From Petrosia ficiformis (Eukaryota; Porifera; Demospongiae; Haplosclerida; Petrosiidae), in NCBI GenBank assembly GCA_947044365.1, contig OX345638.1:4538201-4602200 (forward strand): DNA of 64,000 bases, written 5' to 3'. Position 1 is the stretch's first letter. Every line of letters starts with the position of its first letter. The notes under the pieces are model-generated. The model ran no database searches, was not told where the DNA came from, and saw only the letters and a list, made by a program, of their open reading frames with translations. Of the stretch, positions 51,501-63,500 are shown piece by piece. The translations under genes were made by a program, and so were the position numbers.

Positions 51501-54500
51501 AAGATATACCAGAAATCCCAGAACCTTTACCACTATTTATACTGATCCTCAAACCACACATGACAAGGAGATATGTACGAACTAACACAGTGACAATAGA
51601 TGTATGGGTTAGGGCAGGTGGGATAGCTAAAATTGTGTAATAACATACATATAACAATGCTCTCACACACACAGTATCTGCAATATTAATATATAGTCTT
51701 GCTTAGTCTTGCAATAATTTTAATTACAAACACCCACCTAAGGTTATATAGTAGACCACATGTGTATAAGCATTTGGCATGTAAAGTTTTCAAGGGAATA
51801 GGAGCTTTTATAATATAAAAAGAATGGGCCATTTTTTAATTTAAGGTTTTGTAATTACGTATTTTATTATTACATATTATACTGATGCATTAGTAAATAG
51901 GACTCTGTAAGCATTGTATAGTGAGGGAAGGTCAGAGATCCCACCAATGGTGTCCCTTGTTCTGGTTCCCAAGGCTAGACTATCCATGTTTAGAGTCCAG
52001 TGACATAAAGGCATATGTGAATGTATATAGGCACTTTGAAATTATGCTGTATGAGAATAGGGATATAATTATGTTACCGACCCTTGATAGTCAATTAGGT
52101 TTCCAGAATCAGATCTGTCTACAGTGTTTATAGGTTGGCAGAAGAGTGGATAAGTATGTTAAGGCTACCTCTGTAACTGCTTTCTCCACTAACAATGGCC
52201 ACACCTATAAAACCCACACACTCACTCACATAGCATTTGTAAGAGTACTCATGTAGTAACAATTGCAATTATTATTTAAGAAGAAGACCACATGTATATA
52301 GGCACATGGTAGATAACGTTTTGAAGGGCATAGTCTGGATCTTTTATGATCCGGTATGAATGGGCCATTATTTAACTTCAAGATTTTCAAAGTAATGTAC
52401 TGATGCATTTGTAAACAGGACTCCATAGGCATTTCAGACACAAATAGAGAGGGAGGGTTGTGATCCCACCAATGATGTCTTAACCACAGTTCTACCCTGC
52501 ATGCTAAAATAATAACCACAGGCCATCAATAACAGTTGGATAACAAGTTTATATAGAGAAAAAAACATCCCTATGATTGCTTTACAAATTTAAGTGAAGA
52601 CAAAAGTATCCCTATGACGACTGCTTTGTGGTGTCCATCATTCAGTAATCATGGCTGACTTTATCATGCCTAAAACACATCAGCATTATTATTTTGATTA
52701 TCTACTCTCCTGACATTTCAAAGGACCTTGTAGAACTTCAGGAATATATTTCAGGCAGAATAGCTAGCTACTAGTTCCAGTTTCTACATAAGCTACTTAG
52801 CTACAGGCAGGTTTTCTGTATAGCTCGAGTGCACGTTCTTTTACGCACCACACCCATTAATTGACCGAGCCCCCCGGGAATGACGCAACTTCTTTAACTA
52901 CGTATACAACGCATACTTGCGCAAGTGAACACAAGAAAATATAATTATATATATATATATATATAGTTCGAACCCGTGGGAAAGCAATCATAGGGATGGC
53001 CCTATGGGCCATAAAAACATGAAAATAGAAAACAAAAGACAACAGTTCCATAAACTGATGGGTTCTCCAGTGTAAGTTTTAAAACAAATATCACTTTTCT
53101 ATAAGACATTTGATGGAAAAAATCGTTTGTAGATTTCCTTAGAAATAATGAAAACAACTGCTCTGGTGTCCACTTCATCCAGTCTGAATCTTTTTGAGTG
53201 ACAAGCAAACATATTTGCCATGTCAACGCTTGCCGCATTAGTAATATACTGCTTCATTACTCGAGTTATGGCCTAGCTTTCACAACAAAACATCGATACA
53301 CATTCAATATTTATATGAAAACCACTATAAGACCTATAACACTGTATGATCACCAATGGTCTGGGACTGTATAATGTCTTCATTACTGTAACTACATCAT
53401 ATGATTTCTCAGATGGCTTCCCAGAGCAGGTAGATTCTCCAAAGAATGACAAGCAGTAGGTCCAATTGTAGACAGAAATATAGCTGCTTTTTTCCGTCAT
53501 CAGCAATGTCAGTAGCATGAACGAACTGGTTTAGCCTGTCAATTTATTGCATCAAACTTTCTTTTGATTCGATAAATTCACCTATGTTTCTGAAGAATGA
53601 CATCCTTGTTGGCAATTATCATAACGTGGTTATCAATAACAGCAATTATATGACAGCAATCTAATATTAACTTTATAATGGCAACACTCTCAACTGAAAA
53701 TGTAACCAGTTTATATAGCTAACACTCTGAGACCAAGTTTCTGATACACAACTAATGAGTACAATGATAGTAGACATGTTTCTAATTCTAACAATACATA
53801 CACAATAATTATTGCCTCTATTTACAATAGTTTGTTCTCAGTTACTACAGTGTGTATTGTACAGAGTGATGATTTATTTGCTTTTAGAAGTCCATTGATA
53901 CATACACTAATAATAATATTCATATTTTGAGTGGATTTGATAATGATGTTCTATCTATGATGGCATTTATACTAGTACAGAGCAATTTTGTTTGTATGAG
54001 ATAATTTCATAACTCTATTCTTATATTATTTCATTTGACTACTGAATAGTGTGTCATTATATCAAACATTGACTTGTAGTTTACTGTAATTAGGTATTAA
54101 TGTTAATACTCTGAAAAAAAAAACGTGTAATAATCAAGTAACATTCAAGTATTTTACTGAAATTGGACTGCAAAACCACATCCTATAATGCATTCTTTTT
54201 AAAAATAATACTTATACAATAATAAACAATGCTTTAACTGCATTATAGTGTGATGTTCACCTTTTCTCTTTTATAATAAAATGGTGTATTATATTGTAAG
54301 TCATATATTTGGTGATTACATGTTTCTAACAACTGTTTATGCATACTGATACAATTACAATCTTTGGTATGTATGTGTATAATGACATTATGTATAATAA
54401 TCATACTATCATAATTAAGTAACTAGTGTTCTGCTACATGTGAAGTTGTACAATTATAATTTGTTTGAGTTGTTAGAAACACGCAATCACCAATATATGA

Positions 54501-57500
54501 CTTGTAATATAATACACCATTTTATACAACAACATGTTACAATATTGTGTGTAATGATTGTACATGTCATGTTGAATGTGTACATGAATATGTATAACTA
54601 AACACACTACTAGAATGTAAATTATTATGAGCTATTTAATATTGTATTGTATACTGTTAATGATGGAGACCTAATCATAAATTTAATAAATGATATTGTT
54701 ATTGATGATTGTGTACCCGATAAAAAATTGGACTACATGGATTTATTTGGGAAATTTGTTAATGCCAGGGAATACTTTGCTCCCTTAATGATTTATTATG
54801 TCACATTTGGTCTCTTTCTGAATGGCAACTATAGTGTATAGGTCATTAAATGAAGCAAACATTTCACGATTCAATAGTATACTTGTATCTACACACCTGG
54901 GCTGTGGAAAATGTTTTTCTAAATGAGAGGATGGGTGTCAAAAATTCTAAAATACTCACTTCCTATTAATCTAAGAATTCCACTGATTAAACGTGTGTGC
55001 AATTTAGTGTTTAATTTATATTATGTATGAGCCCTGCCCATTGTCTGAGTTTACAATTCTTGCTGCCATAATGTAGATTAACAGTGGAACAGCTATATTT
55101 TGTGCACTTCAAAAACTTTAAAGTACACAAAATATAGCTCTACACTAAACAGCTTCTATCAGTCATATTGACAAACCGTCATGTTGTCATCAAGATGGCG
55201 TTGAACACTCAATTTGAAGCAGGGCAGTCCAAAAGTACTAAAAAGAAATAGTCAGCACAACAAGGAGATTTATGCTTAGTTTCTATTTTACAATACAGTA
55301 CTAGCATATCTTCATGGAAACTTAATCTACATGTTGATATTTAATTGTATATAATTATCAGTTATTATAAATGAATAATTATGCAATATGGTCCTTATAT
55401 TGGATGTCATGTAGTAATAACATACCCATCTTATAACTTTGGTATACATGTACATAATTATGACTTGTAATGTATTGTTATGGCCCGTAGGGCCATCCCT
55501 ATGATTGCTTTCCCACGGGTTCGAACTATATATATTTATATTCTTGTGTCACCTACACGAGTATGCGTTGTATACGTAGTTAAGGAAGTTACATCATTCC
55601 CGGGGGCTCGGTCAATTAATGGGCGTGGCGCGTAATAGAACGCGCGCTCGAACTCAGCAGGAAGAAAGCTGCTTGTAGCTTACATAGAATTAGAAACTGG
55701 AACTACTAGCTGACTATTCTACCTGCACTAAAGTTCTACAAGATTCTTTAGAAGGTAAAGAGAGTAGATAATCAAATAATAACTATAATAGGCTGTTGTG
55801 TTTCAGGAATGATAAAGTCAGCCATGATTACTGAATGCTGGACACCATAAAGCAATCATAGGGATACTTTTTTTCTCTATATACACTTGTTAATATAGCC
55901 ACTATCTTACTAGACATTATGTTGTATTAGGTTACAATATACAGTAAAACCATTGTGTATATTTAATATAATTATATACCTAGTTGATTATACATTGTGT
56001 ACTTGTAATTCCACAAAATACTGAAATATGTTCAATACTGAACTATGGAGTGACAATCATCCATAGTGATAATGAAGAGTAAATTGTTTTTTACAATTTG
56101 CATATTATATATTATATTGCAATAGCCTAGTTCAATTTAGTAACAAGAATTATTTATTATAATTTATGAACTTTAGTTGACTGGAGTTGTCGTTTTTATC
56201 CTTCACTAATCATAGCAATTGTTACTCATAATTACATAACATCATCCCTATTTTTGTATTTTAAGGGAATAAATGCACTCCTATGAACTCATGACTCATT
56301 TATACACATACACATACACACACACAAATTACAAACATGTACTTAATCACACACCCACACACATACACAAAAAGAGTCCAGAAATCTCAAGTGTGTATGT
56401 AAGTACATACTCAAATATATAAGAAAGTGTGTACTTGTAATAAAGGGAACAATAGTCACCCATCTTCTTCTCTAATGCCTTTTCAACTTTAAAAGTCACC
56501 ATGCATCCCTGTTGTCAGTCGCTGTCTAAAAGAAGCATTAAAAATCCAGACTTGTATACACTAGAAGACTTCAGAAGAGGAGAAATGATGCAGTAAATTG
56601 AACAATAGTATTGTTATTGATGGTAGGAGTACGTATCAGATGTCCTGGTTGAATTCTTCATTATGTTTCCTGGTTTTAATCGTCCTTTGTTTGTGTGCAT
56701 GGATGGTAATCAATTTTGAGCTATTGAACTTGAAGTATTGTCTTATCATTATGAATAATCAAATTAATTGTATGTTCATAATTATACAATCTATATAATA
56801 TAAACTGTATAATGATATTTTGAATAACTCTCTAATAGCAATTTATGAACAGTAGTTAACTAAACTTGTCAGTTACAACCTCTAATAATATAAATAAGTA
56901 TTACTCACTACAGTGATCATCACTATTATATATTTCTTTACTGTAATGTTTGCTGAAAAAAACCTACTCATTACTCAACTCACTTGTAGAAAGACACATG
57001 TGTCCACACACACATGCATACAGCAAGCTTAAACACATACCCACCCACAATCAATAAATAAACATGTATGGAGTCATGTAAGTAGTATTCATTTATGAAC
57101 AATACCCTCACACATAGACTTACATACACTCACACATACACAAGAACTGTCATACTAGTGATGGGTGATATTATTATGTGTATCATAATTGGAAAATTTA
57201 GTAGTATGCAATAGTAATAATTATTTCTGTTTTGTTTTCCAAATGATATGCAATTAAAGGTTGATTATGTGGAAACTTCATGTATATCACATTGTGTATT
57301 CAATTTTTGGTGTGCTCAACAAAACATTATTTATTTACACTTGTTTTGATTTAATTTAATTATTATACCTTTTGAAACAATGTACAATGTAATACTGTAT
57401 ATTGTTTAAAAATGAAAAACTGGCAAGTGGAGACTATAACAAAGTAGTAGGTACAAATCTACTTTAGTTATTGAATTTTCATGTTTTCCATACATAATTA

Positions 57501-60500
57501 TGTTAGCTTACCAAAATATGTCTAATTATAAAAACTCAGCATTGGATTTTACTATTTTAATATGTGCTTTATAAACTTTGTCTAATTATTGTAGTTATAC
57601 TGTACATTATTGCAATTTCACACTAAATAATTCTTATTTATAAATGTTGCTTCTCTTTTTCATAGTCTGGACATACAGCATTACATGTGGCTGCATTCTT
57701 TGGACAAGAAGAAGTATTGAAACTGTTAATTCAAATTGGAGCAAGTGTAAATATCAAAGACATTGTTAGTAATCTAATTAATGGTAATATTATCATAATT
57801 AATGAACAGTTTCTTTACTTGTAATAATCATGTCCTAATTTACAGCCATTATGATAATTATAAATACTATTGAAATTCCAAAGATTAGCAAAGACCAGAT
57901 ATTTCAATTTTGTTTATTACAAGTACATCATACATAAACTATGTGGAATAGAATATATTAGTTTGATGGCTTTCAATTAAATTACATTTCAATTAAGCAA
58001 TTTTTTAGTGTAATTATTCAGGTGAATGTTAATAATTATAATAAATACCTACCCTATCACTTGATATCGTAATTGATTCTATTTCTTGAATACTGAAACC
58101 TTTATCATTATGTCTATGTTAAAGTATGCTTGTGAACAGCTTTCAAATCTTCACCCCTTGTTCATGCACAGTTTTATTCCTATATAAATATCTTCCTTTG
58201 AATTCCAATCATTTTTTATCAGTTGAACCTAAAGAATGTTGAATTAAGTTTTTGTTACTTCCACTTCTAGTATTATCATTATTATATAGAGTCTGAAAAT
58301 TCATTTTACGATAATTTATAATTATTGTCTTACAGAGTGGAAATACTGCTCTTGATCTTGCAAATAGTAGAAACGAACAAAAGTGTGTCCACATTTTGCA
58401 GGCAGCTATGGTATGTTAATTTCATATCTTGTTTATGTGATGCCACATTTTCAGTTAATAAATATTATTGACTTTGAAAGAATTAAACTAGTTAAATTCA
58501 AAGTGTCATAGTTTACAATACAACAGAATTTATTTATTATTATTATACATATCAATATCAGTTAATCATTTTTGGAAAGATTCATAACCTTAAGCTGGTT
58601 AGGTTTGCAATATTGTGCATTTCAATAACTCCAGTAGAAGAATATAAAGAAATATTTATAATAATTATCTATTATCATTGCAATTATATTTTATTGTATA
58701 GAAGGGTTTTTTTGTTGAAATTATTAAATGTTTTTGGTTTATAATTTGTTATTAATTTTGAAGAAGTATTTGCATTGGAAGCCATTGCTTATCAGTAGCT
58801 ACAACACAATGTATATATTATACCTTACCTATTATGACTAGGAATATCTTCAGCTTTACAAATGTAGTTATAATACAATCTAAACTTAGTAACATTAATA
58901 TCCAATCATTATCAGTAATAGTAGCAATAATAATAATACTCATAATAATAATTATAAATAATTGTCAATCTTATAATACTTTTTATATATGCTTAATATA
59001 CTATTCCTTGCAGTCCGGAGAACCAGAGCCACTGAAAGTCAAGCCCTCAGAAAATATGTCAGTACCAGAACAAGGTGAATGTATTTTCTATTATGAATAT
59101 ATAGGGATTCAGATTCATGTATTTGTATAGTCATGACTTCTATTGTATAGAAAGGTGTGTGCCAAACACCTTAATTAATTAAAAGATTTGCCATTTGCTT
59201 GTCAATTAACTCATGTTAATAGTAAGATGGCTTGTGAAAGTTCCCACATATTCGAGTTTATTAACTAGTGTGTGTGTGGAGGTGAGGTTGGGGTGGTGTT
59301 GGGGAATTTCCTAAATATTTGAGCCCCTAGGTAGTTGTATAATTCACCTTGCTCTAGTAATTCCACTGTATGCATCCACAATTTGGTCATGTATTTGTAG
59401 TTTTTCTGGTACAAATACATGATTTGCGATTAATGTCAAAACATTTAATGCACGAAAATGTAATTCGCAGTTAAAATAATAGTATATTCTTGTAATTTCA
59501 TGTTATCCAATAGTAGTGTTGCAAAGTTGAGATTAAAACGTATCATCAATTCAATAGTGTAACTGCACTAACTTATATACAGAATGATAGACAATAAATA
59601 GAGACAATTATTGTAAAGGAAAAACAACTAGGGCCATGCAAACAATATATACAGAGCTAACAATGTTCAAGTCTTTGTCTCTGCATTGTGTAACACTGCT
59701 CCCTCTCTTTGAGACTCACGTCCTCGTGGCAAGGCTATGAGTGACAAATTCTCCATATCGATCTGGACATCAGGACGAGGGGAGACAATAAGAAACTCTT
59801 CCTCTTCTTCTTCACTAGGGTGTGCTGGACTCGTAGCTGGTAAGGGAACACTGCTGTCAGTCTTTGGATCAGAGACAATTTCCTTTGTTCGTGATTCAGG
59901 GTGATAGGGCTTTAATCTGTCAAAGTGAATGATAATATTTCGATGAGGACCATCAACAAGTTGGAGACGGTAGAGGACATCATTGATGACTTTCTTCACA
60001 CGATAGGGACCCTTCCAAGGACAATGAAATTTAGGCGTTCTACCTCTCGGGACCGCAGGGAAATGAACCCAGACCAAATCTTCTTGTTGTATGGAACTCC
60101 ATAACATCTCTTGTCATACAAGTTTTTCTGTCTCTTCTGTTGAAGATTTAGGTGATCTCGTACTAGATGATATGAATGTTCAAGATGTCTTCAGAGCTGT
60201 AGGGAATATTCACTGGCAGAGAGAGCTAGGGTATTTGGTGGTTGCCCATACATTATATCAACAGGAAGCTTGGCTTCTCTGCCAAACATAAGGCTGAATG
60301 GTGTAGCTCCTGTAGATTCTTGAACACTTGTCCGGTAAGCCATCATGACATATGGTAGCTGAAGATCCCAAGTGGTTTCATTATCTTTGCAGAAAATGCT
60401 GAGCATGTTTAACAAGGTTCGATTAAATTGCTCGACTAACCCATCTGATTGTGGATGATAAGGAGCAGTTCGTGTCTTAGGACTCAAAGTTTCTTCCTTG

Positions 60501-63500
60501 ATCAGTATGAATGTAGTACGGCACCCAAAACGACAGATGAAGTTAGAAATCAGCTGCTCTGCAACAGTTTTGGCTTCCATATTCTTCATCGGATCGGAAA
60601 TGACTCTGTCCATTTAGTGAAGTAATCAGATATTACTAAGATGTACTTGTTTTGTTGTTCTGTTTCTGGCAGAGGTCCTAATATATCCATTGCGATTCTC
60701 TGCATGGGAAGTCCAGACCCTTCTGACTGAAGGGGGGCATGGCGAGGTTTTGGCTGAGACTTCCTTGCAGCACAGGCTTTACAAGCTTTACACCAATCCT
60801 CAACCATCCTTCGTTGTCCTGGCCAATAAAATCTTTGTTGTACCTTTTTTTAAGGTTTTGGCTATGCCCAGGTGTTCTGCCATGGCATGATCATGTAAGG
60901 CTTCCAGTATGGATGGTATTAGTTTACATGGGACAAGAAGTTGCAGTGTTGGTTGATGCCCCCCATTGGGAATATCTTCCCACCGTCTAAAGAGGACTCC
61001 CTGATCCAAAACAAGGCTGTTTCTCCGATTCCAAAGTGTATGTACAGTATAGCTGCTTTGTTTGGGGAAATCAGGTGGGACTAAGTCAGATGTTAGAGGC
61101 TTCAAGATTCTCTGTCAAGGCATTCACAGAGGGTTTGTTGGGCTTGAAAGAATGTCCACACTGTCTACATTTACTTCTGGACAAAGCATCTGCATTTCCA
61201 TGTCTTTTGCCTGGACGGTGTTGTACACACATCCGGTATTCTGACAATTTCTCAAGCCATCTAGCTACCTGTCCCTCTGCATCCTTGAAATTCTGCAACC
61301 GTTTCAGCGAGTTATGATCAGTGCGGACTGTGAATGGTCGCCCACTAAGATACGGTCGAAAGTGTTGGACTGCCCATACTAATGCCAACAACTCTTTTCT
61401 TGTTGCACAGTAAGATCGTTCTGATTTGGTGAGAACCGGGGTTGCGTATGCAACCACACATTCTGTTCCATGTACATTCTGAGAAAGAACAGCACCTAAA
61501 CCAGCATTGCTAACATCTGTGTCTAACACGAAGGGGAGATCAAATGAAGGAAAGTGTAGGACAGGAGCTGAGATTAGATATTCCTTTAGAGAAATAAATG
61601 CCTGTTGACACTCTTTTGTCCATAGCCAGGACATCTCTTTCTGTGAATGGTGGTGTAAAGGGCTGGCCACAGTTGAGAAATCCTTTACAAATTTACGACA
61701 TGTTGCAAGTCGAAGGAACTGCTTTAGTTCAGTAAGAGTCTCTGGTACAGGCCAATTTCTTATGCAGTCTGTTTTTGCAGGATCAGTATGAATTCCAGCT
61801 TCTGAAATTATGTATCTGAGATACTTGATGCTTTTTTTGAATAGAGAACACTTTGAAGGCTTGATTTTGAGCCCAGCCATTCGAAGTCGTGTGAAGTGCT
61901 CCTCAATGGTACTACTGTAGACAATGATGTCATCTAAATAAACAAGACAAGTAGACCAATGTAAACCTCTTAATACCAATTCCATTAAAGATTGAAACGT
62001 ACTTGGGGCATTGGTTAAGCTAAATGGCATCACTTTAAATTGGAATAATCCGAATGGTGTGCAGAAGGCTGTTTTTTCTTGGTCAGCCTCATTGACTTCC
62101 ACTTGCCAGTAACCACTGGTAAGGTCAATAGTAGAGAACCACTTTGCTCCCGAGAGGGCATCTAGAGTATCATCGATTCTTGGGAGCGGATATGCATCTC
62201 TTTTTGTGATGTTGAGATGCCTGTAATCAACACAGAATTGTTGGCTCCCGTCCTTTTTCACAAGTACGATTGGAGCCGACCAAGGACTAGATGAGGGTTC
62301 AATAATTCCTTGACTGGACATATCATCCAGCATTGATTTGACTAATTGCCTTTGGTGAAAAGGTAGACGCCTGACTGGCTGTTTGCTTGGACTGGCATCA
62401 CCTGTGTTGATGGTATGCTTCACAAGTCCTGTTCTCCCTAGATCACTATTGTGAAGAGATATAATATCACTGAATTCTTCCACTAATTTTCTGAACACTA
62501 ACGTGTGAGAGAGGATTGAGTTGGCCAATCTTTTGATTCAGATGGACTGTTGTTGCCTCTAATGGTGGGTTCAGCACTCTAACTGTGATAGTTGTTTGTT
62601 GTGGTTGGACAGTGTAGATAGAGTGAGCAACGGCCAGATTCTGGCATTCCATGAATTCCTGTTTAGGTACTAGCATGTACATATGCTGGAATGAGAGGTG
62701 ACAGAGGGTTCCCATTAGCTGTGACAATTGGAGAGGTCGGTGCTTCTTCAATGGTGGGTTCTCTGTCAGTTTTTTTGCAAACACTTTCGCAAACAATAAT
62801 TACAGCAAAGCCAGTATCTACTAACATTCTTACAGGTATGTCGAAGAGGAACCCTTGCACAGTAATAGTGGCGCTTCGGCTCACCATGTTAAGAGTTGGG
62901 TACACAGGCGAGGGACTCTTTCGGCTGCTTTTACCCTGGAGGCTGGCAGGGCACATTCGTCTCAGGTGTCCCTTCTCTCCACATTTCCAACAAATGGGTG
63001 CCATACACGTCTAGGAGCATAACCTCGGAAACTGTTTTGTTGCTTAAGGCAAGCCAATTCGTCACTCAACTTTGCAATTTGTTTTGAAAGTTCCCTTAGT
63101 TGGAGAGCATTAACATCACTTTCTTCTTCACTTTCTTTTATGGGTGCTACCACAGGACGACACAGTTGTTTTTGAGCTGCTTCAATGCGGCACTGATGTT
63201 GAGCTAATTCTACTGCAACATCGAGTGTTTTAGGCATCTCTTTCATTAAGATCAGCTGTACAGAAGGGGACTCTAGCCCTTGAATAAATTGGTTTCTGGC
63301 AACTTCGAGTCGATGCTCTGGGTTCCATTTTGGATACGCTTTGTCCACTAGATACCGCAGTTCACCAGCAAAGTCTGTCAGCATCTCCTGCCTTCTGTTC
63401 TGGAGTTTGTATTGCCACTCCAGCTCATTTCCTTGTGGAGAAAACTGCTTTTCCAAAGATTGCTTGAGAACATCGTAGTCATCTGTCTCAATGAGTCCAA

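Larger units (their letters stand above)
49199..53039 (+). mobile_element. Penelope-like retroelement, degenerate, copy B
   Basis: Second copy of 42566-45915, lengthened by the MITE at 52544-53011. Small differences include an extra GTATGTGTTT near the left end, a missing 5-10 bases near 49610, and a stop in the segment after MIWTDTNEELQ. Other reading-frame breaks match copy A. Confidence 0.72.
48972..57665. other. intron 4 of the ankyrin gene
   Basis: About 8.7 kb. It holds Penelope-like copy B (49199-53039) with MITE copy 2, a gypsy gag remnant (53270-53600), a foldback element (54277-54524), a hairpin (55091-55139), and block C copy 2 (55430-57060) with MITE copy 3. 53620-54276 and 57061-57665 have nothing recognisable. 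Confidence 0.6.

Noticed and set aside
57161..57180. TAGTGATGGGTGATATT resembling an hAT terminal repeat
   Set aside because: No partner end and no target duplication found nearby.
60091..61317. Plus-strand open frames in the gypsy pol region
   Set aside because: Shadows of the minus-strand integrase and RT frames.
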